Assembly: GCA_032622095.1 (NCBI GenBank)
Contig: CP136065.1
Span: forward strand, 21,998,134-22,062,133
Reading direction: 5' to 3'
Source of the DNA: Siphonodentalium dalli
Taxonomy: Eukaryota; Mollusca; Scaphopoda; Gadilida; Siphonodentaliidae
Length of the DNA stretch: 64,000 nt
How positions within the stretch are numbered: the stretch's first letter is position 1; each line of letters opens with the position of its first letter. Positions 48,646 to 61,424 of the stretch are shown here, piece by piece. A program made the translations under genes and the position numbers. The notes below the pieces were generated by a model. It saw nothing but the letters and a program-made list of their open reading frames with translations, searched no databases and was not told the DNA's origin.

Positions 48646-49959
48646 TACCTTTTCTTCTACGCAGATACCTCCTTTTGCAGGAGAACCGCCTTCCATGAGT
48701 CGTCAATAGTCCTATTCGCCCTGCTACTTCAGGCCAAACAGAATTATACCTGTGTTTGGTGTCCCATCCTCTCTGAGAATTAAGGTAGGTAGGTAGATTT
48801 TTTAGTATTGTTTTTTAATTTTAATTTGTTTAATACTGTGGACATTGCAATTGTATTTGATATGCACGTACTTAGGATGATAAAAGTATACGAGTACCAA
48901 TGTAATGTTTAGGTATATATAATCCAATGGAGTTTCAAAATATATTAATTTGATAATTGTATTTGACAAACGCTCAATATATGGACATAGATGTGATGTA
49001 AATTTAGTGGAGGCCCAATACAAGTTTAGGGTAGGCACCTTTAAGATAGGGTATGTAGGGAGACCCCAAAACGCACATATCTTTTATTTTGGTCTCATAT
49101 ATGTATGTATGGTAATTCAAAATGTCAAATAATAAACATTGATTTATTGATACTATGAGCATACGAATATCAACAATGTCTACAAGTATGATCAACGGCT
49201 TCATAGGCTATTATCAAGACGCGATTTAACATGAGTTACGCTGGTGACACAAATTCACACTCAAATATTTAAAAAAATATTTAAATTTTCACTTGACTCA
49301 AATTCAAAAGGCATGCGACGGTAAATAAACATGGACATGGCTGGGTGCAGAACCGCTGAAATCATAGCCACCAGGCATACTAAAATATTTTGAGGATGAA
49401 ACACAGAATTATATAAGATAGTTTTTAAATACATACCAATTACCATAATAATAGGTCTAATCCATTATTATTGACATTAATATGCAGACTCGAGTCATAA
49501 ATTTACCGACTCCAACCTACACCCCACCGTGACTGTCTCCAGTCCAGTGAATTTGAAAAGAAAAATGAAATCGAGTTATCTGCATCACCGCGTGCACTAT
49601 GACTGTGTTTATTGACATGCGACGATGCGCAGGCCCACACATTCTCGATAAATGTGCAGCTCATCACAATTAAATAAACATTGATGTGTGACAAGATCCA
49701 CTAAAACCAAACATGCTTTTGACGAGGCGGTCTATTCCGATTCCACCCCAGTCGAGAATGCCTGTCCTCACTTGAACTCAGTGGCATCGCGACGGGAATT
49801 TCACTTCACTTCAACTGGTTCAACGTAATTTTTTCAAAGAACACTCAAGAAATATAATATTTTTGTTATAGTACATCATTCATCACAGTGTTATGTACAC
49901 ATTCCCATATATGATTCTTAGATATGGACTTTGTTTTTCTTGGACCATTGCCTGTAGTT
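48646..49959. other. AT-rich DNA, no supported gene
   Basis: Only unsupported short ORFs are seen. Confidence 0.35.
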
Positions 49960-50690
49960 ATTGTCCCCCGTAAAATTTATTTTCGGGGGAATATTTTAAT
50001 CAGCTCCGTCCGTCCGTCCGTGCGTGCGTGTGTCCGGACGTCCGTCCGTCCGTCCGGAGGTATAACTTCAGTAATGATCATCCGATTTGATTGAAACTTG
50101 GTATGTATGTGTCTCAACCAAGAACACATGTGCTCTGCAATTCTGATCCGATGTTCTTTTGTGGAGTTATTTCCCATTTTTTCAACTTTTTTTTTACTTA
50201 GAAAATTTCTCACTTTTTCGGTTTCCGGTTGATATCTCAAGTTTTTATCCTTTAATTGGAAATACCGTTTTTATGTGGATCAGTCATATCTAGATACAGT
50301 TTGAGTTCGAATTTGAGTTGAGTTTTCCAAGAGTTATGGACTTTTTTCGACTTAGAAAATTCAATTTTACTTCTTTTTTCTTTGGCTTCCGGATGACAAC
50401 TCAAGTTTGGACTGTTCAATTGAAAATTCAGTTTTTTTGTGAGTCATTGATATCATAATACAGGTCAAGTTCGAATTTGAGTTTGATCCGATGATTTTTC
50501 TCAGAGTTATGGGCTTTTCGACTTAGAAAATTCAATGTTTCTTGTTTTTTCTTTGGTTTCCGGATGATAACTCAAGTTTGGATTGTTTAATTGGAAATTA
50601 TGTTTTTTTGTGGGTCGTTCATATCAAAATACAGGTCAAATTCGAATTTTAGTTTGATCCAATGATTTTTACCAGAGATACGGGCCTTTC
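49960..50690 (+). repeat. CCGT microsatellite and about 3 tandem units of 150-170 bp
   Basis: A CCGT-rich run lies at 50,007-50,058, followed by GATTGAAACTTGGTATGTA, a combination I recall as common in mollusc repeats. Units containing TTCGACTTAGAAAATTCAAT (50,347 and 50,516) and GGTTTCCGGATGATAACTCA follow, with a period of about 169 bp and a shorter first unit. No function is inferred. Confidence 0.8.
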
Positions 50691-51354
50691 TGTATGAGGG
50701 TACCTTCACGGTGTAATCAACTCCTCCTACAGTTTTGATCGTAGATATTTGAAACTTCAGAGTATTGTTACCCATATATTGGAGATGTGCAACATGTATA
50801 TAGATGATGGAAAAATTATTTCTTTGCGGGATTATTAACCCTTTCGACTTAGAACATTTCAACCTTTTTTTAATTTCTTTAATAAAGCGGCGTCGACTTG
50901 CCATGTTTTCAGGAACACTGTGGTCGGCCGACCTTTTATTATTTTTTTTAATTTCTATAAAGTTCACATTTTGTATTTCGAACATAATCCACCATGAAGT
51001 ATATATACTTTTAAAATGTTGCATCAATTGGCAAAGTTTCTGTGATTACTAATATATGTGTACAGAATCCCTTATTTGGACTCTATCAAATTTTGGAAAA
51101 AAATTGGGCCCACAAATACCTTAATTAATTAGACTAGCCTGGAATGAAGAACTCAGACTGTTATAGTCCGATGCGGTGTTTTCCTGACGCCCGCACCGGT
51201 GATTACTGCCCGCAGCGGGATTAAATGCAGGATGACCAGCGGGGAATCACCACTGAGCGCTAAACGTTTTTAGTTGATCGATGGCTTTTTTTAATAATAG
51301 TAAGTTAAATGGATGGGGTGGATTTTCTAAAACAGGTGGTCACATCGTTTGATT
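50691..51354. other. Unassigned DNA
   Basis: A 146-codon minus-strand ORF (50,587-51,027) overlaps the tandem repeat and has no recognisable domain, so it is not called. The rest is featureless. Confidence 0.3.
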
Positions 51355-52240
51355 CACCTCTACCTCACCCCGTGTACGTGGTATCGCCAAACTCGAAGGT
51401 ATCCCCAAACCAGATCATGCGGTTTTAATAAATAAACATATCTTCCATCAGATGAAGCTATATATCTCCCAGTTAAATGGTGATATCCGCTATTCAAAAC
51501 ATAATTTCGCAAAGCGGAATATTCCCTCAATGGGATAGCGACCATAGCTTGCTCTCACCCCGATAAATTTAATAGAAATTCCGACTCATTTCCGATTTTG
51601 TCATAAATAGTAGACACTTTTTGACGTTATGTAGTTAGTTTGAAACATAATTATCAGTCATAGATGGCGGATAATGCTTGCATCAATAGAAAAATATATG
51701 TTTAATTAACCATAAAATTGTCTAGCCTGCAGAGCGGTTCGCAAAAATACTACCTGCGCCAAGTGTGGGTATACCCACCATAACTTCGGGTATCAAAGCC
51801 GCAGATCGATCCTGCGATGAGATGTCGCCAAACCCGAGATGGGGTGTCAAAGATGTGAATGATATGCTTCACATTTTGACCGCTTCTGCTTGAAAATATC
51901 CCAATTATCCTTCGAACAGACCGGCACATGGATCATTTTAGGGGTGGGGTGCGTGTGTAAGGGTGAAAACGTTTATGTGTGTTTGTGTTTTATGTTCTAA
52001 TGCCATATTAATAGTATAGGCTATGCTGTGTTATTCGACATTATAGGCCCGGAACTGTACAACGAATGTAAACATTAAATCAATGTAAATCATGAGTTAG
52101 CAGGGACGTGGCTAGATGGTCCCTGTTAGGGGTGTTCACATATAGTTTCTAAATGCACCTCCTAATTCTAGTAACGTCTATTTGCACCCTCGTGTTAGGT
52201 TCGAGTTTTCATCGAGTTTACAACGGATTCTTCCAACTGT
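51355..52240 (-). mobile_element. Dispersed repeat, copy B (uninterrupted)
   Basis: Reverse-complement copy of 790-2,376. Near 52,010-52,020 the text ATTAATAGTATAGGCTATG marks the empty site for the 701-bp foldback element present in copy A. Its length is about 885 bp. Confidence 0.7.
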
Positions 52241-53154
52241 TGGATATGACAACTCATAAGTTTAGATTTTATTCATCTGATGATCACACTGTGTAGGAAC
52301 TGTTACATCGGAAGTCATTCTATCGCCGGTATTGTGATAGTTCTTGGCTGATTTGTACTGTTCCTTATGGTTAAATATTTTCATTTTCGGGACAAAAGCA
52401 CGCATAATTATATATATCTTAAATACATTAAACTTTCTTTAACGAACAGAGGCTGCATAAGTGCCGTTTTACCGAAACCTGAACTTTAGATCACAATTAA
52501 CTCTGATATAGCGAGTTAACGTGTAATTATCAACATGTAATCACTGAAAATCAAGCTTTGTAAACGTAATCTTTGTTTTCGGTAGCATACCGAATGTGAA
52601 ACGCATTCTGAAGACGAACACTGAGTATAAATTGTACCTGTGTTATTCTCCTGTAAAATAGCAGAGGAAATATCCCGATGTGTGTCGATAATTTGGAGCA
52701 TTAGCCTCCTGATCACAACTTATTAGTGTTACGGTTCTATCTCAAGGTAATCGCGGCTGTGGCGGTTCTTTACATGATATTTATTTGAACGATGTCTGCA
52801 CTTTGGGATCATTTAGTTGTGTGTAACAAACGTTTAAACCCGATAGTGGTTGTAGCGGATGTTACCTACATAATCCAACAAGTGTATTAAGAAATAAGAG
52901 TATAGCTATCTATTATAATAGAAGATTAAGTGGCATTACCTTCACTCCGAGTGGTAGATACAACATATTAAAAGTCATGTTGGGTATAGGATCATATATA
53001 ATCGTGCACGCCCGCATAATTGACCCAATGAAATTAGACATCTACTGTCATGATATTCTGTTAACTTAAATGGACATGGCTCATTCGAGCTTCCAAATTT
53101 TGTCTAAGTAATTTCTAAGGATGTATAAGATTGATAAGAATATATAATTTCTAA
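52241..53154. other. AT-rich DNA, no supported feature
   Basis: No repeat or coding signal of note. Confidence 0.35.
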
Positions 53155-53640
53155 TTATTAGTGCATCTTTAAATAATTTGAGGTCAACAAAATCAATCCA
53201 TTGACATGCCCTGCGTCATTCGACTTTTGTCACCAATTTTCTCACATATCTTCTGGAATGATAATATTGATTATATACCCATGTTAGTCATCTGGGGTCG
53301 AAGACGCCTATCGCGTGACATTCATCATGTTGGGTGGTCCATCTGTACCAATTTTCCTATAAATACTTTAAACTTATAAAGAACGCTCTTTATTGCTCAA
53401 ATTTGACCCTTAAAGTCGTCTGAGGTCAACGGCATCTATACCACACCATATGGGTCATCCCCGTGTTTAAACTTACACCGACCAAATACAACCATTTTTG
53501 GTCTATAATCAATTAGTTAGTTAAATGCATTGTTAGTGCCCCTTTATGACATCTGATGTCAATGGGACCTATCTAATAATATTTTCCGGGCCAAATTACC
53601 CATATATCCAACCTCATTAGTAACTGATCAATGTGGATGT
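53155..53640 (+). repeat. Degenerate tandem repeat, about four units of 110-130 bp
   Basis: Each unit carries a version of CATCTGAGGTCAA, then GGTCATC-like text, then CACCAATTTTC followed by CATATATC or ATAAATAC. The units are highly diverged, so boundaries are approximate. Confidence 0.45.
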
Positions 53641-53959
53641 CTACTTAAAGCATGGTTTATTCAGATGTAATTCTATATCTCTTGTGTCATAGAAAATATC
53701 ACCACAAAATACGTAAATCGAAATATATCTCAGGATTTTGAATATTAAAAATTGATATTGAGTAGGCGGTTTTAATTATAAGATATAACCCATAATCAGT
53801 CTTCGTCATGCAAACATATTCCCAAATTAACAGTATTTATCACAATAAAACCAGGTCCCCTAATGTCGGTCTGTAACACTGTCAGATATACCATACCGAT
53901 AATTTAATTGCATATATCTATTAAAATATTCATTCCGAGCAAAACCTATCGACAGTTGG

Positions 53960-53962
<3 letters not shown>

Positions 53963-54012
<50 letters not shown>
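53963..54012. repeat. (AT)25 microsatellite
   Basis: A perfect AT dinucleotide run. Length may be unreliable in assembly. Confidence 0.95.
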
Positions 54013-54015
<3 letters not shown>

Positions 54016-54564
54016 TGGTCAATCGTGACGGCGTGACACATATCATAAGTTTAAAACAGTCTCTCACATGTCACTTGTTCTGTATGTCATACTTTTTTGT
54101 TGACCTGATATTGATGATCAAATTATTGAAATAAGAGTGCCGTGTACAATTCATGCCACCATCCCATTGCCCCAGTCATCACGTGCAATTTATAGGCACG
54201 GATGGTCTTCGCGGTGGGTATTGCTGTTACAGATGGTTTATCTCTTTGTAAACACGTGTTAGATATGAATCAAAGACAACTGTCTATTGATTAATATATT
54301 CTGGTCTAAAAACGTATGGTTGTTTAGCTAACGAACAATAGTGGTTATTACTGTTAACAGAGACCAGAAATTTTATTGCGTAATTAAACATTAATTAGAC
54401 TCGTTATCGCGTATAACTATGTAATAAAACAATGCAAACAATGAATCTGGTTGATTTGACGTTTGCATCATAGCTTTGGGAACACCATAATAATCGCTAT
54501 CGATATATGTTATCGCCTGAATGGTCTGGTCTAAAATAGAATTACGTGTCCAATTTATTCATCT

Positions 54565-54705
54565 CATTTTATAATAAAATATTCGAAATAAAATCAATAT
54601 TAATTGATAGAACCGTTTCCGGGCAGGGATTTCCAACTCGAGCGTATTATTTCATACCCAGGGAACTATTTAAATTTGTTATTTAAAGAGATAATCCATC
54701 TTTTA
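54565..54705 (+). repeat. Dispersed repeat shared with 46,365-46,515
   Basis: Contains AAAATCAATATTAATTGATAG and GAGATAATCCATCTTT as in the partner copy. Confidence 0.65.
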
Positions 54706-54714
54706 AATGGTCAC

Positions 54715-54980
54715 ACCCGTTAAAAACCATCATAAACAGAACAAATATTAAAAATAAATCTTTTGTTCTTATACCAGATATAAATATCGCGTAAATAATA
54801 TGTTAGTAGTCCGTACGCTGTGTTATGTAAACAAATGCCAGGTTCTTTAACATTTTTGGTTTTTGTTTACATAACAAAGCGTACAAACTTGACACTCGCA
54901 TACTATTTACGCGATATCTATGAACAAAGTCTGCCTATATTTTAATATTCTTTCTGTTTATAGTAATAGTGTCGGTGGGT
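54715..54980. mobile_element. Long foldback (MITE-like) element
   Basis: Nested inverted arms: outer ACCCGTTAAAAACC against GTGTCGGTGGGT; middle TATCGCGTAAATAATATG against CATACTATTTACGCGATA; inner GTACGCTGTGTTATGTAAAC against its inverse at 54,862-54,884 with one mismatch. Nearly the whole element can pair with itself. It is related to 20,860-21,280 and ends within about 10 bp of the pseudogene stop at 54,990. Confidence 0.7.
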
Positions 54981-54989
54981 ACTAGTAGT

Positions 54990-55483
54990 TCATCTGCAAC
55001 AGAGGGCCAACGGAACCTGGTCAGACCGTTGGTAGTGTTTCGTCATGAACGAAACATACAATTCGCCATCATCTTCCAGTTCCATGACCTTTCCGACGTA
55101 CCAGTCACCAACCATCGTACTTGGCGGCGATGTAACAGCTCACTGGATAAACAACTTTGCATTTGTCCATTTGTAAATTCCACAGGAAGGCTGCAACTCC
55201 CTACAATTGGAGCAATAGCATGATATATATCTGACAAACAGCAGGTTGTTTGTGGCCATTATGGAATGAAGTTTCATTGTGTTTGGAACGGTTTTGGGTG
55301 ATAAATTACCCAGAAAATTCTGGGCACTTTCATATTTTGTATTTGAGTAAAATACAGGCATGATGGTAGACTGTCCTTCTGTCCATTTTAAAAAATCCAT
55401 GGCATCTTGTATAACAGTTTTATGTTGCTTGACGGCATCAGACGCTCGTCGTTTCACAGTTCCGCCGATCCCGTCACACGGGC
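54990..55483 (-). pseudogene. Terminal exon of a GPCDGIGGTVKR-family protein, nonsense-mutated
   Basis: On the minus strand a strong 3' splice site (TTGCTTTTCTTTATTTTTCAG-like tract ending at 55,484) precedes an exon opening with GPCDGIGGTVKRRASDAV. It continues with QDAMDFLKWTEG, KTVPNTMKLHSI and SCYCSNC, reaches an in-frame TGA at 55,140-55,142, and in the same frame resumes as VGDWYVGKVMELEDDGEL before stopping at 54,990. I recall the GPCDGxGGTxKR motif and the GDWYxGKV tail together in uncharacterised multicopy invertebrate proteins. The in-frame TGA suggests a pseudogene; upstream exons were not found. Function is unknown; the GDWYVGKV segment resembles a small Tudor-like fold. Confidence 0.7.
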
Positions 55484-56519
55484 CTGAAAAATAAAGAAAA
55501 GCAACGTGCATGCCATAAAAGTGTAAAAGCCTGATTCAATTAACGCGATATAAATTTTTAAATTATATTTTGTTTTATGAAAGTCGTCTAAAGACTCGCC
55601 TTTTCTGCAGTAAGAGTGTGTTTGTAATTCAATGGTGACGTTCGAACAATAAACTATTCATTCAGGTGAGTTTCTCTCGCACAACAGGATCAGAGTATGT
55701 GTTTACATAGATGAAAACTTAACCTATATAATTGCATGCGAATTTTTCGTAACGGATTCTAACGCATACCGCTGCCCATATCCTCATTTCTACGTGTACA
55801 TCCCTGTTATACTTCACTTATAATACTATATTAGTATAACGTTGATGTACAACACGGATGTACTTGTATATTGTGGAGGCCGGCCAGTGGAACGTTCCTT
55901 GCATCTATTCTGCATGAGTTTGGTGTATTTGTGTAGCTTGAGTGAAATGGTGAACAACATAATCAAAGCAACTTTAAATGTTCACACTCGCTATCAAACC
56001 AATTTGTTTTATAAACATTATGTTGACATTACACTTAACCTAAAATATGTGTGTATATGTGCTAAGTTACAAAATGCAACCGACCTTTCCCGTGCCCAGC
56101 TTCAAAGTAGCGGTGAATATGTTTGTTCCGATATTGGGAAGTAGGTGAGTCTGTCCAATAGTGTACATGTTTCACGGGAACTTGCTCATTCAACAGTGGC
56201 ACATTTGTTCCACAACGTTTTTATTATTCTTGGGATGTCTACAATAAGAATATGTAATTTTTCTGAATGTTTAACTTGTGTTTGTTGAAAATTCAGATTT
56301 TTGTTCTTGGAAGCTATGTCAAATGATTGAGGCCCATTATCACCCTTGGGTCTAATATTAACAAGGGAATTGTTTTTGTCTGTTGTGAATAGGTCAGCAA
56401 TGAACTAGAATGAGAGTGTTATGGAAGCCAAATATATACGCACATAGAAACATAGAAATAGCAGAATGTTAATTGTTGTTAAAAGATTGTCAGTATTATG
56501 ATTATGTTTAGGACAATTG
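55484..56519. other. Intron or intergenic DNA upstream of the pseudogene exon
   Basis: No preceding exon of the GPCDG family could be found. A 100-codon plus-strand ORF ending at 56,144 is followed by a donor-like AGGTGAGT, but has no recognisable domain. Confidence 0.35.
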
Positions 56520-57010
56520 GAGCCGATTCTGGCGGCGTGAGATCAAATCATCTGAATGGCGTTCAGTACTCTTTTTCTTTCTTTTTTTCCTTTTTTGTTT
56601 TTGTTTTTAAAAATATATAATGATACTAAGTTGATTTTAAAAGACCGTTATGATCCGGCAATCGACGGTTCATGAATATTCAAGAGTCGTGCATCAAGTA
56701 TCTACACCACAGAAGACAAAGGCGAATGCGACTGTACATGGCATTTACAAATTATCTGGCTCGTGCATGCAAAAGTTTCACTTTCATCAAGGATCTCTAA
56801 TATTAAGTTGAGACTCAGTATTACATTCACTGCAAAACGAGTTATATTCAATGAGATTAACATAACTATCAACCGTCAACAGTTGTAACGCAGCGTCGCC
56901 GTAGCCGAGTGGTTCTACCAGGCATTCAAAAGTTTTTTGTTATTGTTTTAACTTTTTCTTTGTTTTTTAATATTTAATTATACTGCGTTGATTTTAAAGG
57001 ATCGCCACTG
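56520..57010 (+). mobile_element. Two candidate tRNA-derived SINE fragments
   Basis: The fragment at 56,890-57,010 carries GCCGTAGCCGAGTGGTT, a good A-box text as in Leu/Ser tRNAs. The fragment at 56,525-56,680 carries GTGAGATCAAATC, a degraded B-box-like text. Both end in T-rich tracts followed by a shared tail, GTTGATTTTAAARGAYCG. Neither is a complete tRNA. Confidence 0.35.
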
Positions 57011-57639
57011 CTATTCGTTTTCAGTACAACATTAGCCATTTGCACTGAAAACATTATTACTGGTAATCTGGTATGTGAAGCAGACGACATATTCAAGTGG
57101 CCTCTACTCGGCACAACACACTGATCTATAACTCTAAATAAATGCATTACTTTAATAAAACATGGGAATTATTAATGCTGTGCACTTACCTGGACAATCT
57201 TGCCAAGCTTTACAACTGGAGTCAGTTCTTAGCTTTACTTGGATGTTCTCTTTCAAAATACTATAAATCGCGTACAGACATGGGTGTGTCTGCTAACTAC
57301 GCTGCTTTGGTCTCTCATGCACGTTTATTAACCCTTACTTGCCAAATGCAATATGGGAAAATACAACAACCTACACCATATTGAGCGCACATAGGCCTAT
57401 ATATAGACCAACAGCCGCTGAGAGTTCGCCCATTATTCATGAAGCTTGTCCAAATCCATGCTCACAATTGCTATATTACATAGCATTATACGATAGCCTA
57501 CTGATTTTCAAGAGCGAGGTATGGCCAACAAGAGCAAGCTCTCCCAGCGTCAGAATCCTTTCTCAGGGATAGTGACGCTGTTAAAACACCGATTTTTTAC
57601 ACGATTCTTGTAAATCTGTAAACAACTCTGGCTTAGATT

Positions 57640-58070
57640 GCTACAGTGGATTTTTAATAGAAATGGTAACGTATTATGTCGGTAACGTATTCTGTCGAAA
57701 TCAAACACTTATTTCAGTGGCAATTCATAAAAACTTCCAACTGGTCTAAATATGCGATGTGTATAATAAACTATATGTAATGTGCAAACAACTGAGTATG
57801 AGTAAATAAACTACTCCCAAACGTTTTGGAGATGCAGGATAACGTAACGTATCTGTCGCAAAATTTCCGTACCATTCTAAAGTGGCGTTACTTATGGAAT
57901 TCCTTCGAACACTAGGCGGCAAACTGAACTGGGTGGTCATTACATAGATAATGTATTGTGTTCGTGTTCACTTTTACTGATTATTCCATGTTGTAAAAAC
58001 AATTTCAAGAGCCATGTATGAGAGTTATTTCGTCGGTAACGTATTCTGTCGCATATTTTTGCGACAGCCA
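57640..58070. repeat. GGTAACGTATTCTGTCG word cluster
   Basis: The word GGTAACGTATTCTGTCG or a variant occurs twice near 57,665-57,700, once near 57,845 and once near 58,033, the last followed by an inverted TTTTTGCGACAG. No ORF is called. Confidence 0.5.
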
Positions 58071-58399
58071 CTCCTGACGTCATAAAACTGTGGAAATTAT
58101 CCAGGGTTTAGTGTCTATGCATGTGTGCTAACGCACGTGTCTTGTGGTTTAAATCGGCTATATCACGTTCCGCAGCGGATGGTAAAAACGCGGAATCGGT
58201 TGGTCGCGACGTTTCACATACAGCTTGTGACAGGGTGTTTTGGGTCCATATAGACGACATGATGTAACGTCGACGCACAGGAAGCGGCATTATGAGCCAG
58301 TGTTGATATTTATTCATTTGATATGATCTTATGTTGTAAAACTTAGGATAGCATGTCAAATATGTCACCCGTTTTCTTTCCGAAAATCAACAGCGACAA

Positions 58400-59950
58400 G
58401 AAAATTGCGCATTGGGCATTGGGTCCGGGTTTTCTGTAAGGCGTGTGGCAATTGTGGTTATGTGGGCATAAAGCGACAGCTTGTGCCACTAAATACTCAA
58501 ACTATACGAAATTTCCTTCAAAATTGATCGATTTTTCGTACCATCCCCCAGGATATCTGTAGGTGGTCAACCGAGGGTCAACTGGTCTGGGTTTTCTGTA
58601 AGACGGGTAGGAATGGTGATTATGTGGGCATAAAGCGACAGCTTGTGCCACTAAATAATCAAACTATTCGAAATTTCCTTCAAAATTGGTCGATTTTTAT
58701 GTACTATCCCCCACAGGATATCTGTAGGCGGTCAACCGATGGTCAACTGGTCGGGTTTTCTGTAAGGCGGGTAGGAATGGTGATTATGTGGGCATAAAGC
58801 GACAGCTTGTGCCACTAAATACTCAAACAATACGAAATTTCCTTCAAAATTGGTCGATTTTTACGTACCATCCCCCGAGGATATCTGTAGGTGGTCAACC
58901 GAGGGTCAATTGATCGGGTTTTCTGTAAGGCGGGTAGGAATGGTGATTATGTGGGCATAAAGCGACAGCTTGTGCCACTAAATACTCAAACTATTCGAAA
59001 TTTCCTTCAAAATTGGTCCATTTTTACGTACCATCCCCCCAGGATATCTTTCGGTGGTCAACCGAGGGTTAACTGGTCCGGGTTTTCTGTAAGGCGGGTA
59101 TGGATGGTGATTATGAGGGCATAAAGCGACAGCTTGTGCCACTAAATACTCAAACTATACGAAATTTCCTTCAAAATTGGTCGAATTTTACGTACCATCC
59201 CGGCAGGATATCTGTAGGTGGTCAACCGAGGGTCAACTGGTCTGGATTTTCTGTAAGGCGGGTAGGAATGGTGATTATGTGGGCATAAAGCGACAGCTTG
59301 TGTCACTAAATATTCAAACTATACGAAATTTCCTTCAAAATTGATCGATTTTTACGTACCATCCCACCCAGTATATATGTAGGTGGTCAACCGAGGGTCA
59401 ACTGGTCCGGGTTTTCTGTAAGGCGGGTAGGAATGGTGATTATGTGGGTATAAAGCGACAGCTTATGCCACTAATTAATCAAACTATTCGAAATTTCCTT
59501 CAAAATTGGTCGATTTTTAGTCCACCCCCCCCAGGATATCTGTATGTGGTCAACCGAGGGTCAACTGGTCCGGGTTTTCTGTAAGGCGGGTAGGAATGGT
59601 GATTATGTGGGCATAAAGCGACAGCTTGTGCCACTAAATACTCAAACTATACGAAATTTCCTTCAAAATTTGTCGATTTTTACGTACCATACCCCCAGGA
59701 TATCTGTATGTGGTCAACCAAGGGTCAACTGGTCCGGGTTTTCTGTAGGGCGGGTAGGAATGGTGATTATGTGGGCATAAAGCGACAGCTTGTGCCACTA
59801 AATACTCAAACTATACGAAATTTCCTTCAAAATCGGCCGAATTTTACGTACCAGCCCCCCAGGATATCTGAAGGTGGTCAACCGAGGGTCAACTGGGCCT
59901 ATTTACCTAGAAGGTGGGTAGTAATTGTCATTATAGGAGTGTATTGCGAC
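58400..59950 (+). repeat. Tandem array of 162-165 bp units, about 9.5 copies
   Basis: GCATAAAGCGACAGCTTG starts at 58,466, 58,628, 58,792, 58,955, 59,119, 59,283, 59,448, 59,611 and 59,775. Each unit also has ACGAAATTTCCTTCAAAAT, CAGGATATCTGTAGGTGGTC and AACCGAGGGTCAACTGGTC. The period is not a multiple of three, so the repeated short peptides in different frames are by-products. Confidence 0.95.
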
Positions 59951-59954
59951 GATA

Positions 59955-60025
59955 AAATACCATCGGATGGTAAATAGGGCATATCGGTAGAATCGCTATT
60001 TGCCATCCGATGGTAAATAGACACT
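59955..60025. repeat. CCATCGGATGGTAAATAG palindromic pair
   Basis: ACCATCGGATGGTAAATAG at 59,960 and CTATTTGCCATCCGATGGTA at 59,997 can pair. This marks the right edge of the tandem array. Confidence 0.55.
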
Positions 60026-60904
60026 TCCACTTCCATGTGATAAGTTTCATCAAATTGTGTTACTGAATACTGTTCAAGTTATCATCCGGACGACAAACAT
60101 TTAAGATGCACACACAGACTGATGACAAGACATGGATGCATACCACGCAAGATACACGGGCACCGCTCATTTCTATATTATACAATTATTATTCTATAAT
60201 TGGCACATGTGAAATGTCAATCAGCAATTAGGGCCTATATGTAAAACTTTGTTATTATTATCAATAATTCTCCAATAATGAGATTTTGCATAAAAAAAAA
60301 CTATTGCAATAGGCTACATCTACATTACTGATAACATTCCTATCAGTCTAATAAAATACCTCTCTAGTTGAACTTATTATCTTAATATTTCCTGAGATAA
60401 CTACATGTACTCGTCAATGATTATTTAGCACAGAAAGGGTTAATGACTATATATTCGCTGGCGAGCAAGCTTGCAATATTGTGTATGTCATTTGCAGAAT
60501 GAGGTCCCCAGAGAATGAATTTAGTGACACTATTCTGCACAGCAGGCTAGCATCACCAAATTCACACTATGAGAACTTCATTCAGCTTAAGCCTCAACTG
60601 CTATGGGAGACCTAGGATCATATTGAGGTTCCCCAGTTGAAGTTGGTGATATTCACTCATTGGTTACTTTGATTATGCATTTTATATTCTGCAAATTAGG
60701 GGATATAGAAACTTCTAAGAAGGGAAAAAGTAACTAAAAATCAATGTTAATTTGAGACTATACAGATACTTCCCAGATGAGGCCTAAGCAGAATGCTAAT
60801 ACTATTGGTGCTGATATGTCGACGAATTGCTGCTCTGAGGTCAGTCAGAGTGCTTGTTGTTAAGTTTATGCCTTGTTTTTGGTTTCACTTAAGTTAAGTT
60901 CAGC
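60026..60904. other. AT-rich DNA, no supported feature
   Basis: No coding or repeat structure is visible. Confidence 0.35.
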
Positions 60905-61020
60905 ATAGAAATTTGGTTCTTCATATGATTCTTCAAAACGCGCGAGTCAGTATTCTAGAGAGCGCGAAGATAATAATATCAGTTCTTGGCGGCGTGAAGA
61001 ACCGCATAGAACGCCCTATA
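60905..61020. repeat. GGTTCTTC word block 1
   Basis: Forward TTGGTTCTTC words at left and inverted GAAGAACC words at right surround CAAAACGCGCGAGTCA and AGAGAGCGCGAAGA. The same layout recurs at 61,425-61,560. Confidence 0.7.
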
Positions 61021-61424
61021 AAGTGGTATAATAATAGTTCCAACCGTAAATTAGGTGACATAAATCTATGCTCTGAAAGCTTTTCAAGTTTACTTAAATT
61101 AGGCCTTATTAAGATTCAACTGAGATTATTTTACAAAACATCGTAAATATAAATTAAGATAACTAATATATCCACCATCCACCTTCAAAAGCAGCAACAC
61201 GTGCTGTCAACTGGCAGTCTGACACTCGATCAACCATTGCTCCACATCGCCGGCACTCCCACATGGCCGGTTCCTTTGTTGATTCTGTCGAATTTTGTTC
61301 CATCGCCTCCCACAAAAATCAGCGATAGAAAATGTCGGTTCTGAAAACTCAAAACACGAGGTCATATAGTTATGTTCTATTTGGGCGACACGCATTTATT
61401 ACGAACTGCAACTCATGTTATAAA

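Noticed and set aside
50587-51027. 146-codon minus-strand ORF
   Set aside because: It overlaps the 169-bp tandem repeat and has no recognisable domain; Lys/Asn/Ile-rich composition is expected from AT-rich DNA.
56890-56925. tRNA gene (A-box GTAGCCGAGTGGTT)
   Set aside because: No anticodon stem, B box or acceptor pairing follows; a SINE fragment is the better reading.
58891-59977. Four similar ORFs with a shared peptide (GIKRQLVPLNTQTIRNFLQN)
   Set aside because: They are readings of the 162-165 bp tandem unit; the period is not a multiple of three and frames change from unit to unit.
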